In this document: one piece after another, positions 17,477-29,400 of the stretch
How the letters are laid out: each line of letters begins with the position of its first letter
How positions within the stretch are numbered: position 1 is the stretch's first letter
Assembly (NCBI RefSeq): GCF_038502225.1
Contig: NC_091325.1
Coordinates: 32,020,011-32,084,010 of the forward strand
Length of the DNA stretch: 64,000 bases
Direction: 5' to 3'
Origin: Cherax quadricarinatus
Taxonomy: Eukaryota > Arthropoda > Malacostraca > Decapoda > Parastacidae
The notes under the pieces: generated by a model
Database searches by the model: none
Seen by the model: the letters and a program-made list of their open reading frames with translations, nothing else
Told to the model about the DNA's origin: nothing
Translations under genes and position numbers: made by a program

Positions 17477-19775
17477 TGTGCTTGTTAGTGAGGTTGTGCA
17501 GTTATGCTTGTTAGTGAGGCTGTGTAGTTATGCTTGTTAGTGAGGCTGTGTAGTTATGCTTGTTAGTGAGGCTATGTAGTTGGGCTTTTTAGTGAGGCTG
17601 TGTAGTTGGGCTTGTTAGTGAGGCTGTGCAGTTGTCCTTGTTAGTAGGGTTGTGTAGTTATGCTTGTTAGTGAGGTTGTGTAGTTAGGCTTGTTAGTGAG
17701 GCTGTGTAGTTGGGCTTGTTAGTGAGGCTGTGTAGTTGGGATTGTTAGTGAGGCTGTGTAGTTGGGCTTGTTAGTGAGGCTGTGTAGTTGGGCTTGTTAG
17801 TGAGGCTTGTAGTTGGGCTTGTTAGTGAGGCTGTGTAGTTGGGCTTGTTAGTGAGGCTGTGTAGTTGGGATTGTTAGTGAGGCTGTGTAGTTGGGCTTGT
17901 TAGTGAGGCTGTGTAGTTGGGCTTGTTAGTGAGGCTGTGTAGTTGGGATTGTTAGTGAGGCTGTGTAGTTGGGCTTGTTAGTGAGGCTGTGTAGTTGGGC
18001 TTGTTAGTGAGGCTGTGTAGTTGGGCTTGTTAGTGAGGCTGTGTAGTTGGGCTTGTTAGTGAGGCTGTGTTGTTGGGCTTGTTAGTGAGGCTGTGTAGTT
18101 GGGCTTGTTAGTGAGGCTGTGTAGTTGGGCTTGTTAGTGAGGCTGTGTAGTTGGGCTGGTTAGTGAGGCTGTGTAGTTGGGCTTGTTAGTGAGGCTGTGT
18201 AGTTGGGCTTGTTAGTGAGGCTGTGTAGTTGGGCTTGTTAGTGAGGCTGTGTAGTTGGGCTTGTTAGTGAGGCTGTGTAGTTGGGCTTGTTAGTGAGGCT
18301 GTGTAGTTGGGCTTGTTAGTGAGGCTGTGTAGTTGGGCTTCTTAGTGAGGCTGTGTAGTTGGGCTTGTTAGTGAGGCTGTGTAGTTGAGCTTGTTAGTGA
18401 GGCTGTGTAGGTGGGCTTGTTAGTGAGGCTGTGTAGTTGGGCTTGTTAGTGAGGCTGTGTAGTTGGGTTTGTTAGTGAGGCTGTGTAGTTGGGCTTGTTA
18501 GTGAGACTGTGAAGTTGGGCTTGTTAGTGAGGCTGTGTAGTTGGGCTTGTTAGTGAGGGTGTGTAGTTGGGCTTGTTAGTGAGGGTGTGTAGTTGGGCTT
18601 GTTAGTGAGGCTGTGTAGTTGGGCTTGTTAGTGAGGCTGTGTAGTTGGGCTTGTTAGTGAAGCTGTGTAGTTGGGCTTGTTAGTGAGGCTGTGTAGTTGG
18701 GCTTATTAGCGAGGCTGTGTAGTTGGGCTTGTTAGTGAGGCTGTGTAGTTGGGCTTGTTAGTGAGGTGGTGTAGTTGGGCTTGTTAGTGAGGCTGTGTAG
18801 TTGGGCTTGTTAGTGAGGCTGTGTAGTTGGGCTTGTTAGTGAAGCTGTGTCGTTGGGCTTGTTAGTGAGGCTGTGTAGTTCGGCTTGTTAGTGAGGCTGT
18901 GTAGTTGGGCTTGTTAGTGAGGCTGTGTAGTTGGGCTTGTTAGTGAGGCTGTGTAGTTGGGCTTGTTAGTGAGGCTGTGTAGTTGGGCTTGTTAGTGAGG
19001 CTGTGTAGTTGGGCTTCTTAGTGAGGCTGTGTAGTTGGGCTTGTTAGTGAAGGTGAGTAGTTGGGTTTTTTAGTGAGGCTGTGTAGTTGGGCTTGTTAGT
19101 GAGGCTGTGTAGTTGGGCTTGTTAGTGAGGCTGTGTAGTTGGGTTAGTGAAGCTGTGTAGTTGGGCTTGTTAGTGAGGCTGTGTAGTTGGGCTTGTTAGT
19201 GAGGCTGTGTAGTTGGGCTTGTTAGTGAGGCTGTGTAGTTGGGCTTGTTAGTGAGGCTGTGTAGTTGGGCTTCTTAGTGAGGCTATGTAGTTGGGCTTGT
19301 TAGTGAGGGTGTGTTGTTGGGCTTGTTAGTGAGGCTGTGTAGTTGGGCTTGTTAGTGAGGCTGTGTAGTTGGGCTTGTTAGTGAGGCTGTGTAGTTGGGT
19401 TAGTGAAGCTGTGTAGTTGGACTTGTTAATGAGGCTGTGTAGTTGGGCTTCTTAGTGAGGCTGTGTAGTTGGGCTTGTTAGTGAGGCTGTGTAGTTGGGC
19501 TTGTTAGTGAGGCTGTGTAGTTGGGCTTGTTAGTGAGGCTGTGTAGTTGGGCTTGTTAGTGAGGCTGTGTAGTTGGGCTTGTTAGTGAGGGTGTGTAGTT
19601 GGGCTTGTTAGTGAGGCTGTGTAGTTGGGCTTGTTAGTGAGGCTGTGTAGTTGGGCATGTTAGTGAGGCTGTGTAGTTGGGCTTGTTAGTGAGGCTGTGT
19701 AGTTGGGCTTGTTAGTGAGGCTGTGTAGTTGGGCTTGTTAGTGAGGCTGTGTAGTTGGGCTTGTTAGTGAGGCTG
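17477..19775. repeat. 26-bp minisatellite, about 88 copies
   Basis: Unit reads GTGAGGCTGTGTAGTTGGG then CTTGTTA. Copies are largely identical with scattered substitutions and a few short units (for example near 19143 and 19399). Non-coding. Confidence 0.95.
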
Positions 19776-20779
19776 TATAGTGGTATTTGATATTGTGAGG
19801 TTGTGTATTTATTATTGTTAGTCTGTGTTATGGTGCTTTAATTTGTATGGGGTTGGTTAAAGGTGCTTGTTAACGAGAGGGGGTGTTGTAATGTTTGTTG
19901 CTGTGAGGCTGAGTTGCAGTGTCACCACCACCACTGCTTTCCAACAACAAAAGTGACACACGATGTTCCCTCTCCCACACTCTTATATTTAAAGTGATAT
20001 GTATAATGTTCACATCAAACATCACTTGCAGATGGTCATACACCATTAACTTCTTACCTAGATTACACTATGTATCTTCATCACGTTAACTAATACGAGA
20101 CTACAAGTATTTCTCAATGTAGTGATGACAGTATGGGAAGACGCGGTAAACGATATAATTTGTGTAATTTCATTATTATAACATACTAGCATTCAGACAT
20201 CTTACTGCACATAGCTCAATGTGTGTCCCAAATCGGTACAACAGTGGGTCTTCTAACTAAAAAAAAAATGTAATATATAGATATCTGTAGGCACGGAATA
20301 GCTGAGAAAACGAGTGGTAGGTGCAGCTTTGACCATCCAAATAAATGCCGCGACCTCCTGACCAAAGGAGTGTGTCGGTCTAACTCTTGTAAACTTTTGC
20401 ACCCCAAAATGTGCCGTGCATCAGTCCACGAAAAGAATGCTACTTCACAAACTGCGTTGCATACCATCTGAAAGGGACCATGAAGTACAGACCCCCACAA
20501 ATCGTGGGAAACTAATAATATTAGTCACAACCATTCCACTGCATGAGATTTTTCAGTGACAGGAAACGGAAAAAATGCAAAGAAGCGACAAAATTTTTCC
20601 ACCTTCTCGGAACCTTGTTAGTCTGGAGTCACAGCCAGTGCCCTGCCTTCCCTCCCCCTCCCCTTTCCAGAACCACAAACAATGAAGCCAAAAATAAAAG
20701 TCTCCCCAACAAACAAGTAATACGACTTCACTTGTATTTGCGAGTATACAGGACATTAAGCTGCCCACCAATAACAGAA
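19776..20779. other. No gene recognised
   Basis: A short run of decayed minisatellite (to about 19915), then sequence with only short, unconvincing ORFs. Confidence 0.5.
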
Positions 20780-21075
20780 TGCATCTCATCAGTGGACACC
20801 TCGTGGAGTCGAATATGATGTTTGATGCCTTCACAGAGACCCACACAAAAGACCACCTTGACAACGAAATATGGATAACAGGATAGAAGAGTCATAAACA
20901 TCGGGCAAGATTTGGCCTGTATATAAAAGTGTGACGCTCATTTGCACAGTGGTACTAAATGATGTAGATGAAGTTTTGGCAATTAAGAATGAGAAACAAA
21001 ATGTAGTCATTGTAGTTATATATAAGCCTCCAGATGATCTTGAAAATTTATTATTTTCTGGAAAATATTCCAACC
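20780..21075 (+). pseudogene. LINE APE-endonuclease fragment
   Basis: Broken frames give FTETHTKDHLDNEIWI followed, after stops, by VLAIKNEKQNVVIVVIYKPPD. The TETH and YKPPD motifs are those of the apurinic-type endonuclease of Jockey-like LINEs. No reverse transcriptase adjoins it. Confidence 0.6.
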
Positions 21076-21440
21076 CCAGTCCCAAATATCTTCCTGTTAG
21101 GAAATTTCATTTTAAAACATACTTCATGTTATAGCGGAGATAGTTCCTGGAGACAACTCAGGTCAAATGTCACACACACATCACCTTCTAACTTTCTGAA
21201 ATAAATTCATCGTAAGTATTAAACTCTTGGTTACAAAAAAAACGAATCCAAAATACCTAAATGTACAATAGCTAAATATAACAGAAATGATGACAAAGTT
21301 TTCTATATTAAGGAGAGAACATAGAAATTACTTTATATAGCTTTCTAACTTAGCATGTGTTGTGAGGTATTGAAATAGTGTGTAAATAGTGGCTTATTGT
21401 GAGATAAGGAAGAGTTGCTCATTATTGTGAGGGTGTTTGT
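21076..21440. other. No gene recognised
   Basis: AT-rich sequence. The last 80 bp begin to resemble the following minisatellite. Confidence 0.5.
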
Positions 21441-24400
21441 TTAGTGAGATTGTGTAGTGCTGCATGTTATTGTCCGGTTGTGTAATGGTGCTTGTATTGT
21501 GAGGTTGTGTAGTACAGGAGTGCTTGTTATTGTGAGGTTGTGTAGTACCGGAGTGCTTGTTATTGTGAGGTTGTGTAGTACCGGAGTGTTTGTTATTGTG
21601 AGGTTGTGTAGTACCGGAGTGCTTGTTATTGTGAGGTTGTGTAGTACCGGAGTGCTTGTTATTGTGAGGTTGTGTAGTACCGGAGTGCTTGTTATTGTGA
21701 GGTTGTGTAGTATCGGAGTGCTTGTTATTGTGAGGTTGTGTAGTATCGGAGTGCTTGTTATTGTGAGGTTGTGTAGTATCGGAGTGCTTGTTATTGTGAG
21801 GTTGTGTAGTACCGGAGTGCTTGTTATTGTGAGGTTGTGTAGTATCGGAGTGCTTGTTATTGTGAGGTTGTGTAGTACAGGAGTGCTTGTTATTGTGAGG
21901 TTGTGTAGTACCGGAGTGCTTGTTATTGTGAGATTGTGTAGTGCTGCATGTTATTGTCCGGTTGTGTAATGGTGCTTGTATTGTGAGGTTGTGTAGTACA
22001 GGAGTGCTTGTTATTGTGAGGTTGTGTAGTACCGGAGTGCTTGTTACTGTGAGGTTGTGTAGTACCGGAGTGCTTGTTATTGTGAGGTTGTGTAGTACAG
22101 GAGTGCTTGTTATTGTGAGGTTGTGTAGTACCGGAGTGCTTGTTATTGTGAGATTGTGTAGTACCGGAGTGCTTGTTATTGTGAGGTTGTGTAGTACAGG
22201 AGTGCTTGTTATTGTGAGGTTGTGTAGTACAGGAGTGCTTGTTATTGTGAGGTTGTGTAGTACAGGAGTGCTTGTTATTGTGAGGTTGTGTAGTACCGGA
22301 GTGCTTGTTATTGTGAGGTTGTGTAGTACAGGAGTGCTTGTTATTGTGAGGTTGTGTAGTACCGGAGTGCTTGTTATTGTGAGGTTGTGTAGTACAGGAG
22401 TGCTTGTTATTGTGAGGTTGTGTAGTACCGGACTGCTTGTTATTGTGAGGTTGTGTAGTACCGGAGTGCTTGTTATTGTGAGGTTGTGTAGTACAGGAGT
22501 GCTTGTTATTGTGAGGTTGTGTAGTACCGGACTGCTTGTTATTGTGAGGTTGTGTAGTACCGGAGTGCTTGTTATTGTGAGGTTGTGTAGTACCGGAGTG
22601 CTTGTTATTGTGAGGTTGTGTAGTATCGGAGTGCTTGTTATTGTGAGGTTGTGTAGTATCGGAGTGCTTGTTATTGTGAGGTTGTGTAGTACCGGAGTGC
22701 TTGTTATTGTGAGGTTGTGTAGTATCGGAGTGCTTGTTATTGTGAGGTTGTGTAGTACGGGAGTGCTTGTTATTGTGAGGTTGTGTAGTATCGGAGTGCT
22801 TGTTATTGTGAGGTTGTGTAGTACCGGAGTGCTTGTTATTGTGAGGTTGTGTAGTATCGGAGTGCTTGTTATTGTGAGGTTGTGTAGTACAGGAGTGCTT
22901 GTTATTGTGAGGTTGTGTAGTACCGGAGTGCTTGTTATTGTGAGGTTGTGTAGTATCGGAGTGCTTGTTATTGTGAGATTGTGTAGTACCGGAGTGCTTG
23001 TTATTGTGAGGTTGTGTAGTACAGGAGTGCTTGTTATTGTGAGGTTGCGTAGTACCGGAGTGCTTGTTATTGTGAGGTTGTGTAGTACAGGAGTGCTTGT
23101 TATTGTGAGGTTGTGTAGTACAGGAGTGCTTGTTATTGTGAGGTTGCGTAGTACCGGAGTGCTTGTTATTGTGAGGTTGTGTAGTACAGGAGTGCTTGTT
23201 ATTGTGAGGTTGTGTAGTACCGGAGTGCTTGTTATTGTGAGGTTGTGTAGTACCGGTGTGCTTGTTATTGTGAGGTTGTGTAGTACCGGAGTGCTTGTTA
23301 CTGTGAGGTTGTGTAGTACAGGAGTGCTTGTTATTGTGAGGTTGTGTTGTATCAGAGTACTTGTTATTGTGAGGTTGTGTAGTACCGGGGTGCTTGTTAT
23401 TGTGAGGTTGTGTAGTACCGGGGTGCTTGTTATTGTGAGGTTGTGTAGTACCGGAGTGCTTATTATTGTGAGGTTGTGTAGTACCGGAGTGCTTGTTATT
23501 GTGAGGTTGTGTAGTACCGGAGTGCTTGTTATTGTGAGGTTGTGTAGTACCGGAGTGCTTGTTATTGTGAGGTTGTGTAGTATCAGAGTGCTTGTTATTG
23601 TGAGGTTGTGTAGTACAGGAGTGCTTGTTATTGTGAGGTTGTGTAGTATCAGAGTGCTTGTTATTGTGAGGTTGTGTAGTATCGGGGTGCTTGTTATTGT
23701 GAGGTTGTGTAGTACAGGAGTGCTTGTTATTGTGAGGTTGTGTAGTATCGAAGTGCTTGTTATTGTGAGGTTGTGTAGTATCGGAGTGCTTGTTATTGTG
23801 AGGTTGTGTAGTATCGGAGTGCTTGTTATTGTGAGGTTGTGTAGTATCGTTGTGCTTGTTATTGTAAGGTTGTGTAGTACAGGAGTGCTTGTTATTGTGA
23901 GGTTGTGTAGTATCGGTGTGCTTGTTATTGTGAGGTTGTGTAGTACAGGAGAGCTTGTTATTGTGAGGTTGTGTAGTACCGGGGTGCTTGTTATTGTGAG
24001 ATTGTGTAGTACCGGAGTGCTTGTTATTGTGAGGTTGTGTAGTACCGGGGTGCTTGTTATTGTGAGGTTGTGTAGTACCGGGCTGCTTGTTATTGTGAGG
24101 TTGTGTAGTACCGGAGTTCTAGTTATTGTGAGGTTGTGTAGTACCGGAGTGCTTGTTATTGTGAGGTTGTGTAGTATCGGTGTGCTTGTTATTGTGAGGT
24201 TGTGTAGTACCGGAGTGCTTGTTATTGTGAGGTTGTGTAGTACCGGGGTGCTTGTTATTGTGAGGTTGTGTAGTACCGGAGTGCTTGTTATTGTGAGGTT
24301 GTGTAGTACCGGAGTTCTTGTTATTGTGAGGTTGTGTAGTACCGGAGTGCTTGTTATTGTGAGGTTGTGTACTATCGGTGTGCTTGTTATTGTGAGGTTG

Positions 24401-24840
24401 TGTAGTACCGGAGTGCTTGTTATTGTGAGGTTGTGTAGTACCGGAGTGCTTGTTATTGTGAGGTTGTGTAGTACCGGAGTGCTTGTTATTGTGAGGTTGT
24501 GTAGTACCGGTGTGCTTGTTATTGTGAGGTTGTGTAGTACCGGAGTGCTTGTTACTGTGAGGTTGTGTAGTACAGGAGTGCTTGTTATTGTGAGGTTGTG
24601 TAGTACCGGAGTGCTTGTTATTGTGAGGTTGTGTAGTACAGGAGTGCTTGTTATTGTGAGGTTGTGTAGTACAGGAGTGCTTGTTATTGTGAGGTTGTGT
24701 AGTACCGGAGTGCTTGTTTTTGTGAGGTTGTGTAGTACAGGAGTGCTTGTTATTGTGAGGTTGTGTAGTACCGGAGTGCTTGTTTTTGTGAGGTTGTGTA
24801 GTACAGGAGTGCTTGTTATTGTGAGGTTGTGTAGTAGGCT
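21441..24840. repeat. 33-bp minisatellite, about 100 copies
   Basis: Unit GTACCGGAGTGCTTGTTAT then TGTGAGGTTGTGTA. Variation is concentrated at the fourth to eighth bases (ACCGG, ACAGG, ATCGG). Because 33 is divisible by three the array stays open as an 11-residue repeat (VRLCSTGVLVI), which is not evidence of a gene. The first segment is repeated 484 bp further on (21457 and 21941). Confidence 0.95.
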
Positions 24841-25020
24841 TTAGCATTGTGAGGTTTTGCAATGGAACATGTCAATATGAGATTGGTCAGCAGTGTTTGT
24901 TATTAAGAGGATGTGTGTTGATTCTTGTGCTGTATAGTTGTTTAGTGATGCTTGTAATGTGTACGAGTGTAGAAGTGGTTGTTTAGGAGCGCTTGTTAAG
25001 TAGTAATTGTGTAGTGGGGT

Positions 25021-25672
25021 TTGCAACGTGTGGTTGAGCAAAGTTACACTTGCAACGTGGGGTTGAGCAAAGTTACACTTGCAACGTGTGGTTGAGCAAA
25101 GTTACACTTGCAACGTGTGGTTGAGCAAAGTTACACTTGCAACGTGTGGTTGATGCAAGGTTACACTTGCAACGTGTAGTTGAGCAAAGTTGCACTTGCA
25201 ACGTGTGGTTGAGCAAGGTTACACTTGCAACGTGTGGTTGAGCAAAGTTACACTTGCAACGTGTGGTTGAGCAAAGTTACACTTGCAACGTGGGGTTGAG
25301 CAAAGTTACACTTGCAACGTGTGGTTGAGCAAAGTTACACTTGCAACGTGTGGTTGAGCAAAGTTACACTTGCAACGTGTGGTTGATGCAAGGTTACACT
25401 TGCAACGTGTGGTTGAGCAAAGTTACACTTGCAACGTGTGGTTGAGCAAGGTTACACTTGCAACGTGTGGTTGAGCAAAGTTACACTTGCAACGTGTGGT
25501 TGAGCAAAGTTACACTTGCAACGTGTGGTTGAGCAAAATTACACTTGCAACGTGTGGTTGAGCAAGGTTACACTTGCAACGTGTGGTTGAGCAAGGTTAC
25601 ACTTGCAACGTGTGGTTGAGCAAGGTTACACTTGCAACGTGTGGTTGAGCAAGGTTACACTTGCAACGTGTG
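25021..25672. repeat. 29-bp minisatellite, about 22 copies
   Basis: Unit ACTTGCAACGTGTGGTTGAG then CAAAGTTAC, with an alternative AAGG for AAAG and an occasional one-base longer unit (TGATGC). Confidence 0.95.
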
Positions 25673-26149
25673 CTAGAGCTAGGTTAAATTCGTGGATAGA
25701 CCTCATCTTTCTCTCTTACTCTGTTAACCTCTTTACTTTTCCTCGAGTTTCATAGTCTTTGCTATCTTCTGTCTAGGTGGGCTCTGTCCTATGAGGGCTT
25801 TGTCACTTCTCTTCTCTTGTTCATATAAACTGCCTCCACTATTTCTACTAGCACTATTACTGCTACTACTATTACTGCTATTTCTTTAACACTCCACTCT
25901 CTATTCCTTTGTCACTACCTCTACCACTTTCCAGTGGCATACAGAGGCCTGGTGATACCCGGGGCCATCTCCTTGATTGTATACCCCGAAGACTCAAGTA
26001 TAAGGCCTAGTACCGAGAAATATTATGAGAGAGGAAGATATTTTGAATATGTAAACACAGATGAAACATGAAATAAACACTTTATTCCATTTACATATAA
26101 ATCAACCAAATTTATTAAGTTACTTTCCCCAAATGATACCTATTTCACT
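25673..26149. other. No gene recognised
   Basis: No convincing ORF on either strand. It lies downstream of the hAT fragment's stop and may be the 3' flank of that element. Confidence 0.4.
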
Positions 26150-26345
26150 TTATACATCAGCTGTGAGAAATTCTTTTTCAATGTTTATTAAAGCCAGGTT
26201 GATCAGCCACTCCAGTGACACTGAAAACCTCAAATATGTTTTCATTAATTTGAGTTTTGAAAATGACCTTTCACAACTTGTGACTGAAAATGCGATTGTA
26301 AGCAGTAATGTGTATGTAACACAGCGTCGGAGAGACATCCCTCCC
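26150..26345 (-). pseudogene. hAT-type transposase C-terminal fragment
   Basis: Minus strand ends at a stop near 26150 and reads YTLLLTIAFSVTSCERSFSK, LKLMKTYLRFSVSLEWLINL and ALINIEKEFL. This is the conserved C-terminal dimerisation region of hAT transposases and their domesticated zinc-finger relatives (SCERSFSKLK, TYLR, L..L..INIE). The upstream part is lost in the assembly gap, so whether the element is whole cannot be told. The tandem MMNQDEGAH run in the same frame beyond the gap is only the minisatellite. Confidence 0.75.
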
Positions 26346-26445
26346 NNNNNNNNNNNNNNNNNNNNNNNNNNNNNNNNNNNNNNNNNNNNNNNNNNNNNNN
26401 NNNNNNNNNNNNNNNNNNNNNNNNNNNNNNNNNNNNNNNNNNNNN
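26346..26445. other. Assembly gap (100 N)
   Basis: Exactly 100 undetermined bases, the usual placeholder for a gap of unknown size. It lies at the left edge of the 27-bp array, so the array may be longer than shown, or the join may be wrong. Confidence 0.99.
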
Positions 26446-29400
26446 TCATGTGTGTCCCCTCGTCCTGGTTCATCATGTGTGCCCCCTCGTCCTGGTCCAT
26501 CATGTGTGCCCCCTCGTCCTGGTTCATTATGTGTGCCCCCTCGTCCTGGTCCATCACGTGTGTCCCCTCGTCCTGGTTTATCATGTGTGCCCCCTCGTTC
26601 TGGTTCATCATGTGTGCCCCCTCGTCCTGGTTCATCATGTGTGTCCCCTCGTCCTGGTTCATCATGTGTGCTCCCTCGTCCTGGTCCATCATGTGTGCCC
26701 CCTCGTCCTGGTTCATCATGTGTGTCCCCTCGACCTGGTCCATCATGTGTGCCTCCTCGTCCTGGTTCATCATGTGTGCCCCCTCGTCCTGGTCCATCAT
26801 GTGTGCCCCCTCGTCCTGGTTCATCATGTGTGTCCCCTCGTCCTGGTTCATCATGTGTGTCCCCTCGTCCTGGTTCATCATGTGTGTCCCCTCGTCCTGG
26901 TCCATCATGTGTGTCCCCTCGTCCTGGTTCATCATGTGTGCCCCCTCGTCCTGGTTCATCTTGTGTGCCCCCTCGTCCTGGTTCATCATGTATGCCCCCT
27001 CGTCCTGGTTCATCATGTGTGCCCTCTCGTCCTGGTCCATCATGTGTGCCCCCTCGTCCTGGTCCATCATGTATGCCCCCTAGTCCTGGTTCATCATGTG
27101 TGACCCCTCGTCCTGGTCCATCATGTGTGTGTCCCCTCGGCCTGGTCCATCATGTGTGTCCCCTCGTCCTGGTTCATTATGTGTGCCCCCTCGTCCTGGT
27201 CCATCATGTGTGCCCCCTCGTCCTGGTTCATCATGTGTGCCCCCTCGTCCTGGTCCATCATGTGTGCCCCCTCGTCCTGGTTCATCATGTGTGTCCCCTC
27301 GTCCTGGTCCATCATGTGTGCCCCCTCGTCCTGGTTCATCATGTGAGCCCACTAGTCCTGGTTCATCATGTATGCCCCCTCGTCCTGGTTCATCATGTGT
27401 GCTCCCTCGTCCTGGTTCATCATGTGTGCCCCCTCGTCCTGGTTCATCATGTGTGCCCCCTCGTCCTAGTCCATCATGTGTGCCCTCTCGTCCTCGTCCT
27501 GGTCCATCATGTGTGCCCCCTCGTCCTGGTTCATCATGTGTGCCCCCTCGTCCTGGTCCATCATGTGTGCCCCCTCGTCCTGGTCCATCATGTGTGCCCC
27601 CTCGTCCCGGTTCATCATGTGTGCCCCCTTGTCCTGGTTCATCATGTGTGTCCCCTCGTCCTGGTTCATCATGTGTGCCCCCTCGTCCTGGTCCATCATG
27701 TGTGCCCCCTCGTCCTGGTTCATCATGTGTGCCCCTCGTCCTGGTTCATCATGTGTGCCCCCTCGTCCTGGTTCATCATGTGTGCCCCCTCGTCCTGTTT
27801 CATCATGTGTGCCCCCTCGTCCAGGTTCATCATGTGTGTCCCCTCGTCCTGGTTCATCATGTGTGCCCCTCGTCCTGGTTCATCATGTGTGCCCCCTCGT
27901 CCTGGTCCATCATGTCCTGGTTCATCATGTGTGTCCCCTCGTCCTGGTTCATCATGTGTGTCCCCTCGTCCTGGTTCATCATGTGTGTCCCCTCGTCCTG
28001 GTTCATCATGTGTGTCCCCTCGTCCTGGTTCATCATGTGTGTCCCCTCGTCCTGGTTCATCATGTGTGTCCCCTCGTCCTGGTTCATCATGTGTGTCCCC
28101 TCGTCCTGGTTCATCATGTGTGTCCCCTCGTCCTGGTTCATCATGTGTGTCCCCTCGTCCTGGTTCATCATGTGTGTCCCCTCGTCCTGGTTCATCATGT
28201 GTGTCCCCTCGTCCTGGTTCATCATGTGTGCCCCCTCGTCCTGGTTCATCATGTGTGCCCCCTCGTCCTGGTTCATCATATGTGCCCCCTCGTCCTGGTT
28301 CATCATGTGCGCCCCCTCGTCCTGGTTCATCATGTGTGTCCCCTCGTCCTGGTTCATCATGTGTGCCCCCTCGTCCTGGTTCATCATGTGTGCCCCCTCG
28401 TCCTGGTTCATCATGTGTGCCCCCTCGTCCTGGTTCATCATGTGTGTCCCCTCGTCCTGGTTCATCATGTGTGCCCCCTCGTCCTGGTTCATCATGTGTG
28501 CCCCCTCGTCCTGGTTCATCATGTGTGCCCCCTCGTCCTGGTTCATCATGTGTGCCCCTCGTCCTGGTCCATCATGTGTGCCCCCTCGTCCTGGTTCATC
28601 ATGTGTGCCCCCTCGTCCTGGTTCATCATGTGTGCCCCCTCGTCCTGGTTCATCATGTGTGCCCCTGGTTCATCATGTGTGCGTCCTGGTCCATCATGTG
28701 TGCCCCCTCGTCCTGGTTCATCATGTGTGTCCCCTCGTCCTGGTTCATCATGTGTGTCCCCTCGTCCTGGTTCATCATGTGTGCCCCCTCGTCCTGGTTC
28801 ATCATGTGTGCCCCCTCGTTCTGGTTCATCATGCGTGTCCCCTCGTCCTGGTTCATCATGTGTGTCCCCTCGTCCTGGTTCATCATGTGTGTCCCCGTCC
28901 TGGTCATCATGTGTGCCCCCTCGTCCTGGTTCATCATGTGTGTCCCCTCGTCCTGGTTCATCATGTGTGTCCCCTCGTCCTGGTTCATCATGTGTGTCCC
29001 CTCGTCCTGGTTCATCATGTGTGTCCCCTCGTCCTGGTTCATCATGTGTGTCCCCTCGTCCTGGTTCATCATGTGTGGCCCCTCGTCCTGGTTCATCATG
29101 TGTGTCCCCTCGTCCTGGTTCATCATGAGTGTCCCCTCCCTCGTGTGTCCCCTCGTCCTGTTCATCATGTGTGCCCCCTCGTCCTGGTTCATCATGTGTG
29201 CCCCCTCGTCCTGGTTCATCATTCCTGGTTCATCATGTGTGTTCCCTCGTCCTGGTTCATCAAGTGTGTCCCCTCGTCCTGGTTCATCATGTGTGCCCCC
29301 TCGTCCTGGTTCATCTTGTGTGCCCCCTCGTCCTGGTTCATCATGTATGCCCCCTCGTCCTGGTTCATCATGTGTGCCCCCTCCTCCTGGTTCATCGTGT

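Noticed and set aside
21457..24862. 967- and 247-codon frames with 11-residue repeats
   Set aside because: Produced by the 33-bp minisatellite; both strands are open, and substitutions are not codon-biased.
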